From Icerya purchasi (lineage: Eukaryota > Arthropoda > Insecta > Hemiptera > Monophlebidae), in assembly GCA_039619475.1 (NCBI GenBank), contig CM077115.1:297911756-297975755 (forward strand): a stretch of DNA of 64,000 nt. Direction: 5' to 3'. Under the pieces are notes generated by a model. The model had not been told where the DNA came from, ran no database searches, and was given only the letters and a program-made list of their open reading frames with translations. The translations under genes were made by a program, and so were the position numbers. This document shows positions 46,640-58,743 of this stretch, piece by piece. Position 1 is the stretch's first letter. Each line of letters begins with the position of its first letter.

Positions 46640-46795
46640 TTATAGTATTAAGGTGTTCGACTGCGAAAAGTACCGGTTCGAAAGTCACGTGTTATGTGAA
46701 ATCGAATTGGATTCTAGAGAAGTAAAGGAGGGACCCAACAAATAGAGAAACTGGTCACCTAATATTCTCTTCAGAACTAATTTGGCATAATGTGA
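46640..46795 (+). mobile_element. tRNA-derived SINE, copy 3 (decayed, truncated)
   Basis: Box A tagtattaagg (46,643-46,653) and a good box B, GGTTCGAAAGTC (from 46,675), at tRNA spacing. The body then follows the other two SINEs: aatcgaattgg, a deleted middle, gaaactggt, and atattctcttcag (tattctccttag in copy 2). The stretch ggtaaaggcggataatc is missing or unrecognisable. The 3' end could not be placed. Confidence 0.6.
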
Positions 46796-47282
46796 AAAGT
46801 TTAAATAATACCCCTGGCAACAGCTTTCTGAAAGGATAAGGCTTTAGTTACGAGCTTAAACCGGATCTTATGAAAACAAATTTTTGTCCTACTGATAAAA
46901 ATACGTTTTTCGAGTTTGTTCGATGCTAGAGAAATTATTTCTTTCTTCGAACTACCTTGATCTGTTAACCGAGAGGAATTTAAATGCATGGAAGCGGTCG
47001 AATTTCGGAAATGGTCACAAATAATCTTGGCTGAACAAACAGTATCAGCGCAGGTTTTTTTTTTTCTCTCCTTCTGATTTTTATGCATAATTATCACAAA
47101 TTTAATATTTCTGAATAGAAATATAGTATAAACAATTACAAATCACGTATACATTTTTTTAAATGTAATTTTTCAATAAAACTCTTTTTTTTTTTTTGCT
47201 TCAAATTTAAATTATATATTTTATAACTGATGCAATATTAGATAAAATTTGTTACAAAACATCAAAAACCATATTAGATAAT
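46796..47282. other. No gene recognised
   Basis: AT-rich with a T run (47,186-47,198). The minus-strand frame at 46,801-47,097 has no motif. Confidence 0.45.
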
Positions 47283-48648
47283 CTAATTACTTGCTGTTAA
47301 TAGTATTTCACTCTGTGTTTTCTTCCTTTTCATATTTTCTATTGGAGTTTCGCGACGAATCGACCAATAAAAATCGGTAAGCATTGCTTCTCTAACTATT
47401 TCCCGTTGTAGCTCCTCTCTATGGTGCACTATGTCTTGATCAAACCTTTCACTATGTTCATCTGATACTGCTCCAAGATTTGCAGGGAAGAAATCTAAGT
47501 GGGAGTCTAAAAAAGGAATTTTAAGGGCCATGTTGCATTTCAGAGCTTTATATGCAGAAAGAAGTTCTTGGATGATTCCCTGGTAGTTTTCATTTTTTTT
47601 TGTTTCCAAGACAATTATGACACACACTTCTACGAAAGCGGTCCATGCTTTTTTTTCAGCTTTATTCAACGTACTTATAAAATTTGAGTCCTTCATATGC
47701 CCTCGTATTTAGGGACCTACAAAGATTCCTTCTTTCAATTTCGCGTTGCTGATTCGAGGGAATTTGGTTTTGAGGTATTGAAAGCCTTCACCATCTTTTA
47801 CAAAATTTTTCATAAGACTCAGCTTTATACGGAGTGGTGGTAAAACATTTTTTCACTTTGAAGTAAAGGTTCTTCTTTTACGTGCTTGACTACAGGTATC
47901 AAACTTGCTCTTTTTGGCCAATTTTTCACTACGTAGTGCTTATCTCTTGCGTGACTGTCCTACTCGCATAAAAAACAACAGAATTTTGTGTATCATCCTT
48001 GCAGTCCAGTTAACATTGCTATAACTGTTAGATCAGCACAGATGTTTCACGTGTAATGTAAATATTGAATTTTTTCCAATAACAACTTCATATTTCCATG
48101 ACTTTCTTTCATGTTTGTTGCATGCGCTAGGAGAATTGCCATTGTGAAGTAATACAGCTTTTAAACTGATTTTAGACGAATCAATAAAAAGTCGTCATTC
48201 CACCGATCCTCGAGGAAAACCCATTTTTTGGAGAAGTCCTTTAGCATCATTACAAAATACCAATGAAATAACTCATAAAATCTTCTTGTCTATTACGAAA
48301 ATATGAAACTTTCGTATTTTTATCTAACAAATTCCATTGTTGTAATCTTGATCCGAGGAGTTGAGCCTTAGATTTTGATAGTCCTAAATCGCGAACAAAG
48401 TCATTCAAATCAGATTGCGTAAGAAGACGAGATTTTGTCAAGTCTGTATATAATGATGAAGAAGCAGAGGAAATACTCGATTGACTAAGTGTAGGATAAA
48501 CGTCTCTGATATCGTTCTCTCTCTCTCTCTCTCTATCAGTGCGAGTCATTTTTGTGTGTACAAATACGATCTGAACTGAACAGAGCACCGTTATGCAAGA
48601 ACGACAGACAAAATATGTATAATTTTGAGCTATTGGAAAAAAAAACAT
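47283..48648 (-). pseudogene. Broken copy of an uncharacterised multicopy arthropod gene
   Basis: Read on the minus strand, one protein is spread over frames. An N-terminal piece (48,648 to 48,250) has SDLNDFVRDLGLSKSKAQLL and GSRLQQWNLL. A middle piece has CCFLCE, a stop, DSHARDKHYVVKNWPKRASL, then LPPLRIKLSLMKNFVKDGEG, FQYLKTKFPRISNAKLKEGI, FVGP. A single TAA (about 47,712, where Gln would fit) is followed in frame by the C-terminal piece (47,696 to 47,283) with KAWTAF, FLDSHLDFFPANLGAVSDEH and ERFDQDI. From memory this is a family of unnamed proteins present in many near-identical copies in aphid, other arthropod and Hydra genomes, perhaps carried by a transposon. No catalytic domain is known to me and I assign no function. 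At least one further frameshift and two stops make it a pseudogene. Confidence 0.7.
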
Positions 48649-49368
48649 TTTAAATAAATCAAAAAATGTAAAGCAAATCTGGATTCAACACGTTAAACTC
48701 CTCATATTCATCATATTTTTATTTAAAGGAGGATTTCGTTGCAGACCGGTGTGTAATTAGTATAAATAGAGTTCATATTTAGCGAAAAACTGAAACCTCT
48801 TCTAGTATTGCATAACTGTAGAAATTGTCAAGATACCGAGCTTGCAAATGACGTCAGCGCAGGAGATGTACAAACGGTGTAAAAGTTTTGTTAAAACCAA
48901 ATCAAATAGTCGAACACACGAGGAACAAAAGCACGATCCCGCAGCTTCTGAATTATTAAACAGAGAGAAAATCAGAGTGTGTGGTGCTTAATTACCTAAA
49001 GAATTCTCCTTCACTCAACACTCGGAATCAATCTTCTCGTATCACTCAAATGTATTAACTGGTTCAATCGAATTTTTCCTTTATAAATAGACATCACTGA
49101 TATCGGGAAATTTATAAGAAAGAAATGGTTTAGTCTTTCAATCATTTGAATAGAGCGGAAAATCTCACTATCCACTGTAGATTATAAATCTTATATATTT
49201 CCTACTATTACAATTGTATCATCTGCCATCTTACTGATTCCTTTTCCACTAGTAGTCGTCAGTGTTTAGTTTCTTCGCAAAAACAAATCTCACGATGCAT
49301 CTGAAGTAAACTTAAACTACTATCGTCTGATTAAGAAAACAAATTGAAGAACTATATTAGTAAAAACG
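48649..49368. other. No gene recognised
   Basis: AT-rich sequence between the broken multicopy gene and the mariner element. No motif was recognised. Confidence 0.45.
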
Positions 49369-49943
49369 AGGGTTTTCCTGAAACTAATTCAGAAACTTTG
49401 TTTTACGCTATAAAGCTCGTCAAAATGAGCAAAAAAATCCTGAGCTAAAAATCATCTGGGCGAACAATTAAAATTAGTTGTAATTAATTTAATTTAAATG
49501 AAAAGATTTTGTAAAATAAAAAGAAAATAAATATTGAAAAGAAGTAAAATACGTGTGTTAAACGTAGTCGTGAATGTATAGTCAACATTGATTTGTCAAC
49601 GGCTTAATGCTCAATATGTTGAACATTTTGCTGTACCACTAACTCATCTCTTCGCATAACGTTGTTTACCGTTGAAGAAGTTCTGGTGTTCGTCGGATGT
49701 CGTCAAACGCTGCGACGATCCGCTGTATCCAGTCGTTTCGCGTGTTGGTTGGTGTACGATACACCTTTTCCTCAACACAACACCACAAGATAAAGTCCAG
49801 AGGAGTTATATCGGGAGACCTTGCTAGCCATTCAATCGTTCTGAGGTGCCCTATCCACCTGTCCGGGAAGACTTCACCCAAATGTCTTCTTACGACCCTT
49901 TTGTAGGGTGCCGTATTTTGTTTCTTGTGTTTACAAAACAGTA

Positions 49944-49976
<33 letters not shown>

Positions 49977-50303
49977 AACACGGATGCTACGTTGCGATAA
50001 AATACATATACCGCTGATTTGAAAAAATTCGACAAATTAAATTGAATTTTTACTTAGTTGACTATACACTTACGACTACATTTAATACATATTTTACTTT
50101 TTTTCAATATTTAAGTACCTTATTTTTATTTCAAAACATATTGAATCATAAAAAAAGAATATTTCTTTTTTTATTACAATGAATTAACTAAATTAACTAT
50201 AACTAATTAATTGTTTGCGCAAATGATTTTCTTCTCGAGACCTTTTTGTTTATTTTGACGAACTATATAGCGTAAAACAAATTTCCTGAATTAGTTTCAA
50301 AAC

Positions 50304-50308
<5 letters not shown>
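49369..50308 (-). mobile_element. Mariner-type element with ~230-bp terminal inverted repeats
   Basis: The left end (agggttttcctgaaactaat) and the complement of the right end (agggtgttttgaaactaatt) begin inverted arms. These stay alignable for about 230 bp: gtttacgctata, gtcaaaat-a-caaaaa, gcgaacaattaaa, attgaaaagaagtaaaat and gtagtcgtgaatgtatagtc all have counterparts on the right. The interior holds only the C-terminal end of a transposase and a run of 26 A (49,948-49,974), so this is an internally deleted, non-autonomous copy of about 940 bp. The right end abuts a long TA tract, in keeping with TA target preference. Confidence 0.82.
49660..49905 (-). pseudogene. C-terminal fragment of a mariner/IS630 transposase
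   Basis: The minus strand encodes FPDRWIGHLRTIEWLARSPD, then ITPLDFILWCCVEEKVYRTP and DDIRRTPELLQR. This is the end of the catalytic domain of a widespread mariner-superfamily transposase: RSPDxTPLDFxLW carries the third acidic residue (Asp) of the DDD triad. The first two acidic residues and the DNA-binding part are deleted. It lies centred between the long inverted arms, so it is the remnant of that element's own gene. Confidence 0.85.

Positions 50309-50380
<72 letters not shown>
50308..50380. repeat. (TA)n microsatellite
   Basis: About 36 uninterrupted TA dinucleotides directly next to the mariner terminus. Confidence 0.95.
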
Positions 50381-50383
<3 letters not shown>

Positions 50384-51444
50384 GTTGTTCATTTTTATTA
50401 ATATGTTTCTATACTTTTCTTTGCTTAATTAGGCGATAATTCAAGTTACTTCAGATTTATGTCAAGTTTCTAGCTAAAGATGAGAGATTTTCCCTGAAAA
50501 AACATTACTAGTACATTTTGTTTAATATTTATTCTTAAGATGTTCGTTGTTGCGTTTGTATAATTATTTATTACCTTATTTATTACCTTATTAACTAATT
50601 AACAAGCGAGGAATGTGCTTTTAATTCTGTTTTAACGATGTCCTATTTAAGCAGTTCCTAATAACTTCTTTGTCCGGTTACGCGAAAATAATTTTGAATT
50701 ATCGTTGCGTCTGATTCAAACCGGTAAATAAATTTTAAATTTCAATAAATCCATATCATTCGGTTCCTTTTACGGTATTTTTGTATTATAAAAAAATTGT
50801 AAATACTTTGCACGATATAATTTTAGCTAAGCTTTTGGCCCACAGTAGGGGATGGTAGTGTTGAGTAAGAAGCTCATCATAAAGCGTTGAACCGGTTTAT
50901 TACCAACGGCTAAAATCTATCGCGGGAAGGAAAAACAACCATGGAAAAGTTAGAAAACCAATGATTTCAGAAATTAAATAGCAAGCTTGAACTAATCTCC
51001 CTATGATGAGAGATACTTAGTCTACATCAGCACTATTTCACACATTAATAATTTTTTGCTTTTGCTAGAATTACGCTGTGGCGTTTTTCATGGCATTCGC
51101 GTGTCAATTTTTAAATTCCATTATTGCAATGTTGACGACTTTTAGGGTATTTTGTGTTGAATGCCGCATAATACCTCTCTTAATATTTATTTCTGTATAA
51201 TTTTATTTACATTTTAACACCACTTTTATTTGTTTATTTCCAACGGATGATTATTAAGAGCAGATAAATACGAATCATTGTTCGTCCGGTGTGTCAGTAA
51301 AGAAAGATTTTTAGTATTTCAATCTCCGTAACGAATGAAAAAGATTTGGCATCTTTCTGAAGATTTGCTCATTTAAGATCTCGATAGCGGGGTTTATTTA
51401 TTGCAGTTATATATATTTTTATATATATATTTATATATATATTT

Positions 51445-51492
<48 letters not shown>

Positions 51493-52879
51493 GCAGCCCT
51501 ATTTGTAACAAGAATTTAACAATCTTCTAAATAATTGTTGAAAAAACGCTTTAACGAAAGAAAACAATTTAAAAATTTTTCCATTCTTCTTCAATTAAAA
51601 TATTTTTTCATCATCTACAAATCAAATTATTAATGAAGCTTTTGAACGAGGGTTGTTATTTTCTCATTTTTTCAAATAATCGAGTTCTTTTAAAAGAATC
51701 CTTATTTATTTAGAACCGTGATAAACGATGTCCAGACGTAAATAAACGAACGTTTTATTTGCACGTGTTCAGTTGCTAGGCACGTTGGTTACCCTTCGCG
51801 GTCTGTTCCAAATAGTTGCATTTGTATACGATACATGCATTCTACAAAAGTCACACGTTCCTCGACTAGCTCTCAATATGAGACAATGAGATTTGTAAAC
51901 CGTTTGCAATATAGTTTAAAATACTATGCGATATCCAATACAACGTCATACTCGTATTAGTATCATTGAGATCCTGTGAATTTCATTTCGTAACGTCTCC
52001 AGCCAACTCGAAATCAGATTATAATACCCAAGAAATCCGCGAGTAAGCAAACCACGGGGATTTGGAATTGGAATCGCTTTACTCTTTTTATAGAACAGTT
52101 CAGCTTACCATATGAACTTCTGTTCCAAAATTCTGACGACTATCGAAAGTTTTTTTTACTTTTTTAACGTATATAAATTGCGTCTTGTCGGTTGAAAAAT
52201 GATGTAGTAAAAGTTTGTAGTGATTTTATTTATCCTAGCGTTATAGTGAAAATAAAATATAGGATGGAAAATGGCATTAATAACTCACTCGGACGACCGA
52301 TACCTTGCAAAAACCAGCGATGGTCCCAAGAAAACGATTCAATTATAACTAACCATCGACTCGCTCTATTTGTTCAATTCATCTTGCTTTAATTAATATA
52401 CCTTTCATAGCGACCGAGATACTGATCGCATTTTATCTTTAATACTGCGATTGGTGGTAGTATCTTGCTGATTTGTTAGACATTTGCACAATAACTATCA
52501 AACGGCCGGTAACGAAAAAGGCTGGTTTAATACGAACATTTGTAACGACGAAAAAATGGAAAGTTTACCACGTTTATGGGATTATTGCGCGGAACCGCGA
52601 AGGGTATAGTAACCATTGCAAGTAAAAAAAAAAAAAAGAAAAAACCAAAGTAGAACAGTAGACGAGCCGTCGTCCTAATGTTATCAAAAATACCGTTATT
52701 ATTGTACTAAATATTATCCTATTTTGAAATCGTTTATCATTCTTAATAGAGTGCCGCGCGATTACTAATCGTCTAACTTTCGTTCACACAGGCGTCAACT
52801 AAGTCATAAGCGTCGATTATGAGATCCTTTTAGAAATCAATATGATTCAGATTATACGCAATTGAATAAAGAGACGGGT
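50381..52879. other. No gene recognised
   Basis: AT-rich. A long imperfect TA tract lies at 51,407-51,490. The short frame at 52,192-52,392 has no recognisable motif. Confidence 0.5.
51407..51490. repeat. Imperfect (TA)n microsatellite
   Basis: TA repeats with ttta and catac interruptions in the first half, pure in the last 45 bp. Confidence 0.9.
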
Positions 52880-53660
52880 CAAAATGGAACAATGCTTACC
52901 CAGAATGCATAGGCAAGATGCCAAGACTGCAGATATTTGTGGCGAAACGGAGAGAACATAATTAACAATATGCTGATGATAGCACAAGTGATCAGCCCCG
53001 TTTCGATAAATATTAAGAAAACCGCATATAGGTCGAAAAGAAACTTTAAAGCGGAGAGAAAGCTTAATCAAGGCAGAAAAAATAGAAAGGATACGAAAGT
53101 TTAAAAATCTCGGTTGCTGCTGGGCCATTTTCTCGAAATTGAGAATTAAATGTCGAAGAGATAGCCAGAAATATTTTCAGGGTTAATGTGTGTGTGTGTG
53201 TGTGTGTAGTCACGACATTAATCTAACATTGGTGCATTTCAAATAGATTACACTTTATGGATCGGAAACCTGCTAAAGGTCTGTAGCTCAGAAGAAAATC
53301 GAAAAAGTAGACCTAACACTTCATGTACTAAGAGGTCTTAACAAAGACAGGAAATTAGCAAACAAGTATAAAAAAAAACAAAAAACGACAGAATGTAGCA
53401 TCTCGGTCTTAACAATATGAAAAAACCAATTGAGATACTATACAAGGACCGGTTGGAAAATATGCAGAAATTCGATCGGATAACAAAATGTAAGACATTC
53501 GATAATCGCGGAGCCATAACGCGCTCAACATCTTCGGAGGAAATGGAAACAGAAGAAAAAGATCAACGCTAGGGTGTAATGGCAAAAGAATCGCCGCTAG
53601 ACTCTAAAGCCGATGTACATAGGCGCCAAAATCAAACAGTTGAGCACGAGAGGCGACTTG
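52880..53660 (+). pseudogene. Decayed LINE: RT YADD box and C-terminal region
   Basis: On the plus strand a QYADDST reading (52,965-52,985) marks the RT catalytic box. It is followed in other frames by ERIRKFKNLGC (normally V-x-x-FKYLGS), then IKCRRDSQKYF. After a GT microsatellite comes LYGSETC, a stop, RSVAQKKIEKVDLTLHVLRG, LNKDRK, and KKPIEILYKDRLENMQKFDR. The order FKYLG, LYGSETW, RRxLG, W-GH-x-R fits endonuclease-reverse-transcriptase LINEs without RNase H (RTE/CR1/R2-like), a different group from the RNase H LINEs of the window. Stops are frequent and no tail was found. Confidence 0.65.
53187..53208. repeat. (GT)n microsatellite within the LINE relic
   Basis: About 10 TG dinucleotides. 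Confidence 0.9.
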
Positions 53661-55035
53661 ATGTTATTAACCTGGAGCCATGGCTCCTCTCAAGACGGGG
53701 AAATGTCTCATCAATATTCTAAACCTAAAAAATAAGAACATAATTTCGCATTTTTTGTTCTTGAGGATAAATAACTAATTTCGTTCGTAATCTTTTTATA
53801 TATTACGACTACTAGTGACTGCCGAAATTTTAGTTCTATATCAGTGGAAAACGACAAGAGACGATTGTCACCCGAACTATAAAGCTGTTTTTGTCAACCG
53901 ACTTTTTTGTTTTTTAGGATTACTTATTCCATTTATGTTGTACTTTCCTCCATATTCTTTATTTTTTTTTTATTTTAAGTACACCGCAGCACAGGACATT
54001 CACCCAATATTCTTTACATTGGTAGTAGTTTTGAAATCAACTACTATTTTTTTACTCTAATACCATATAATACATATATATATATATATATTAAAAAATT
54101 ATAAATAAACTAAAAATTATTTTAATTTCTTTCCAGATGATGTATCTTTAATCGCGTAATATCATCATGCATTTGTATTTTCATCCGTTTTTGTCTTCGG
54201 TTTAAAAGTTAAATTTTCCTTAATGAGAAATATATCTCGATGGTTTAAATATTCAGAAAATCACGCGGGTGCCTAAGAACTCACATCTCCGGCCTTTACT
54301 ACTCTTTACCAGTGGGGTTGATTAAATAATATACCTATGGGATGTCGGAAAGCTAGGAAGTATTGACAATTTTACTTGAGCCGCACTTTTCTTCCATACT
54401 GAATAACTGCTGAAAGTCAAGAAATATCTGTCAGTTACATTTTCAATAATTTTGCCTGGTCGGTTTTAAACTTTTTGTTTTTTAATTAGTGAGGCGGCGA
54501 AGATATAATTTCCGATTCATCTATTTGCAGCAAATCTTCTACGAGAACTTACAAAATGCCTTTTTAAAAATAATTCAGAGCTACTCCATTTTCCGAAGTT
54601 ATCATTATATATTCTTTCAAGTAATGTCGGAACATTTTACTGTTACTGTCCTAAGCAATGTCGATAAAAAATAACTTTTGTAACCGGCTCGCAGTGATTT
54701 TCTTTATTATATTAAGAAAGTCGGTGTATAAGTTGAAAAAAAATTAAAACCGATATCTGAAAAGAGCAACTGATTGAAAGAAAGGTACCTCTCTCTACTT
54801 AAATACTTTTTTTTTAAAGGAAAAATACATTCAATTATGAAGCACCGGATATAATTTATATAAAAATCCAGAATACAATTTCAGCGCACTGTGGAGGTGG
54901 GTTATGCGGTAAATTTAAAAGACATCCATGGATATTCTCGAACAAAATAATATAGACGCTCTTATCAGGGTTTAGAAATGCCGATTTTTCGTTCAAAGTT
55001 AAAATAATTTACTGATAACACACAATTGCACAGTG

Positions 55036-55069
<34 letters not shown>

Positions 55070-56463
55070 GTATAAAAATCTGACTTTTCTACTTTATATC
55101 GTACAAGGAAAAGATTATGATAAAATCTTATCAAGTTTTTGGTCACTTTCAACTGTTCCGATTGTGGTTCGTGCTCTACACAACAGAGACGACTTTGAAG
55201 TGCCGAGGAGCGCGTTTATTGTTATTGATAGCATCATTATTATTCGATGTATTTCTCATTCTTTGAAGGTTTTCGAATGTTCTTCGGTGTGCGTTTATTT
55301 TTAAAAACGGAGGTAGTTAACAACAAGATGATTGCTTTTTCCTTGACATTAAATTGGTTGAATGTCAATGATAAAATTCGAACGTTTTGCATAACGTTGA
55401 TATGTGTATATATGTTGTTACAGCTGTTCCCAAGGTGGTGCGTAGTTCAACATATGTATATGTGGTACGGATACAATATCTTGTACTCGCAAAATACTAA
55501 AAATATCTTTTTATGAAAAAAGGAACAACGCTATTTTACGGATCTTCCGAGACGGATATGCTGGTTTATTATAAGTATCGTCGTTCGACGTTATTTTTAC
55601 GTAATTTTTATATACTTAATTAACAGGCACACGTGCTAGAGCGACGGATTTTCGGATTTTCGGATTTTTTTTTTTTTTTGGGTGGATTTTTTTAAAGGTC
55701 AGTATCCAATATTTTGAATCTCCGGTAAGTATTTCCACTTTTATCATCTCCGACGTTAACGTTCTATTTGTCGGAAATGATGAATAATTGCGTTTCATTA
55801 ATAATTAATAATAAAATAATTATGTCTCGTGTAACCGAAATGATAATAAATAAAATGGGGTTCCTCAACAGAGATAATCACAGTACGGAGGAATTACCGA
55901 AAATGTGGAATTTACGCGATACTAGATTTACTATATGGAGATGAATTTTAAAAATAGAGACACATTTTAAGAGTAAACCGAAAAAACTGACTAATACACG
56001 GTGTTGCCCGACACAAATTCCAAAAAAAAAAAGTATCAAATCGTTCTACTTTACACAAACGCTCTAAATTTTATTATCGCAATAGAGTACTTTATAAAAC
56101 TGAATTTAACCAAAAAAAAAAAACAAAAAACACTACAGATTAACCGCGTTTTTATTATCACTGCCGCTTAAGTATTACTTCGACCGTGTGTCCACGAACG
56201 TTTATTATCGCTATAGTAATATTTTTATTACGTTTAATTAAGTTTTATTAAATTTAATTAATCGAATTAATTAATTCACTTACCTCACAATTCATCATTT
56301 GCTGGTTCAGTGTAAACAAAGCGCGCAATAATATTTAGAACCGCGTCGATTAAAAAATGAAAAGTATTTTAAAACGGAAAACAAAAAAAACAATAACCTG
56401 CACAAAATAGATCTGGATGTAACAGCGTGTACGCACAAACGAAAAATCAAATTTTTAAACAAA

Positions 56464-56517
<54 letters not shown>

Positions 56518-56929
56518 TAATTCTTTAATAATTACCAACAAGAGCAACCGACAACGAATACGAGTAAAAATTTAACGCGAAAAATTTACTACACGTTTCA
56601 ATAATAAACGTATTAAAAAAAAAAAAAAAAGTAAGAAAACAATTCGAAAATAAATTAAACGGTGCACCGATATAATATTTAATTACGATGGATAACAAAA
56701 ATTATAATATTTCACACGCGAGAGATGTACTTTATGTGGCAGATAATCTCGCCTACCGCGCGACCGATAATAGTTGAAACTGTGAATAGACACGACGGTA
56801 ATGAACACCGAAAAAATTAAAAAATTAAATTAGAGGAAAAAAAACAAAAAACCAATAATAAAACAAAAAATATGTATATTTAGAAGGAAAAAAATGGATA
56901 TATAATAACAACCGTATTTGGCAGTCCGA
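53661..56929. other. No gene recognised; TA microsatellites
   Basis: AT-rich. TA tracts are at 54,074-54,090, 55,037-55,063 and 56,465-56,509, A runs near 56,014-56,030 and 56,614-56,631. Open frames here have no motif. The last 200 bp become richer in CpG towards the island. Confidence 0.5.
56465..56509. repeat. (TA)n microsatellite
   Basis: About 22 TA dinucleotides. Confidence 0.95.
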
Positions 56930-57330
56930 AGAAACAGCTGTTCGCCGTCCAATCGTACGCTAAACAACTGCGAGCGAGGCTCGAGCGGCGGCGCGGCGGG
57001 ACTGTGCGACTCAAGGCGCGCGGCGGTGACGAAATCGCGTCCCCCCCGCGTCGACTAGCATCGCCAGAATGCAATCGGTTAGCGGCGAAAGCGGGGCGGG
57101 AGGAGGCAGCCGGGACAGAGAAAGGAGATCGCGTCGTGTCGCGTCGCACCGTTCCGTGACGCGCGGCAAGGTTGTCTTCTTCTCGATAGCAGTCACAGTC
57201 AAGTCATACGCGTTCGTAGGCACCGCCGCACCGGTCGCTGACGATCTATCAACAGTTGCTGATGTAAGTCGTCACACGGCAGCGTCGCAGTGCCACGGAG
57301 AATATTGCTAGAGCTGTACGTGCTAGAGCG
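56930..57330 (+). promoter_or_regulatory. CpG-rich island: candidate host promoter and first exon
   Basis: This is the most GC- and CpG-rich stretch of the window (e.g. gcgaggctcgagcggcggcg, gcgcgcggcggtgacg, cgtgtcgcgtcgcaccg) in an otherwise AT-rich background. A strong splice-donor match, GAT|GTAAGT, follows position 57,263 on the plus strand. A frame from the ATG at 57,069 is open across this donor, with a Ser/Arg/Gly-rich product (GAGGGSRDRERRSRR). It could be coding or only 5' UTR. No downstream exon was recognised in the remaining 6.7 kb, so the gene would have a long first intron leaving the window. Direction is uncertain because the minus strand also has open frames here. Confidence 0.45.
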
Positions 57331-58300
57331 GCTGCATGGAGAGATAGCGAGACACCGTTGCGATGCGATGCGATCATTTATTTTATTTGTGCCAAAGCCG
57401 AGTGAGCGTACGAACGGGCAACTAGTTGCCGCTCTCCGTGCTACAGTGTGCGCTGGCATGTTCTCTGATTATCACGCTGCTACTTATTACATCTGTGCTG
57501 GTGACATGATACATCTATTACTCTGTTTATAGTATTATTCATATTATTATTCTTACTGTAATCATTATTGTTACACGAATGCCCTGAACGGCTAGAGCAT
57601 TATTTTCTGTATACATTTATTGTGTCTTAAATTAAATAAAGACACCAGCCTGCTGAACATTTGAGATCGATAGTGTTCAGTTTTACACGGTGTGGTGTAC
57701 CTTTAAAAATCGAGCACACGCAAATACCAATTATCGAGTACGGACCTGATTGTTGTCGATGTGAGCTGGTTAGAATCAAGTAGAGAAGGCGATTTGCGTT
57801 TCACCAACAAGCATCTCCTCGCTTTCAGGTATTTTCTAGGAATAATAAATATGTATTCGTACGAACGATTGAAACAATCGACATCACGAGCGCTAAATTA
57901 AGTGAGAAAGCTTCTGAACATTCTTACGGATCAGTTTATATATGTACATATATACAGTACATTCCTCCTCAAAGAGCCGAAACCGTCAATGAAAACATTT
58001 GTTGTAACAGAGAAGCTTAATTTATACTATAAAAGTTCTGTCTAAAAATGTTACATCTCTATGGATATTTAATACTGTTTTCAAGTAATTAATATTCTGT
58101 TTTGAATATCGTCGATTTTTTAGCTTTTTTATTTATTTTTGATTTTTCTTTTGCAATTTTAATTAAAAATAGTTCAATGAGAAATATACATACATATGTA
58201 TGTATATACTTTTCTTTACTCCTGAACAAAGAGAATTTGGATCGGATTACTGACGAAAATAAAAAAGATGTAAAGTGTCTAATAAAAATACTATTGCGTT
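57331..58300. other. No gene recognised; AATAAA downstream of the island
   Basis: The sequence remains moderately complex to about 57,800. A polyadenylation-type AATAAA lies in taaattaaataaagacacc (about 57,636). No LTR pair, primer-binding site or coding motif was found. A perfect palindrome (atatacatacatatgtatgt, then atat) lies around 58,186-58,207. Confidence 0.4.
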
Positions 58301-58743
58301 CAAGGCTATGTCCACGGTGGTCGGGGGGTTAGGGGTTAACCCCTTCGCCCCATGAGAACTAAAATAGTTATTATGATGAATACACAAAAATCTGAAAAAA
58401 ATCACAAATTTAAAATAAATATTGATGATTTTTTAAGGTGTTCTTACCTACCTTTAAAAGAAAAAAGAAAAAATATGCTCTATATTTTTAGGTACTTCAT
58501 TTATATCTTAAGGAAATTTTTTTATTACTGGTATTATTAATAACATATGTGTAATTTTTATTAATGTTCATATACAGGGTAATTCATTTATGTGAATTAT
58601 TAATATGTATATAAATCAAAATGATGGAAATTATTATTAATAGTATGAATATTAGTGAAAAATGTATTGTTATTTATAAAATAAATATGCAAAGAAAATT
58701 TTCAACACCCTACCCCCTTTCCAAAACTCTGAGCACGGGCCTG
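58301..58743. mobile_element. hAT-like MITE, 443 bp
   Basis: The left end starts caaggctatgtccac and the right end, read as complement, starts caggcccgtgctcag. The differences are mainly transitions. Flanks are attgcgtt (58,293-58,300) and atcgcgtt (58,744-58,751), an 8-bp target duplication with one C/T change, the length made by hAT transposases. A GC-rich patch (gtggtcggggggttaggggt) inside the left end parallels aaagggggtagggtgtt at the right. No transposase is present, so it is non-autonomous. Confidence 0.7.

Noticed and set aside
46675..46686. tRNA gene (good box B)
   Set aside because: The cloverleaf cannot be closed and the downstream sequence matches the SINE body.
57300..57700. 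Solo LTR (AATAAA and TG...CA-like bounds)
   Set aside because: No second LTR, target duplication or primer-binding site was found, and the bounds are arbitrary.
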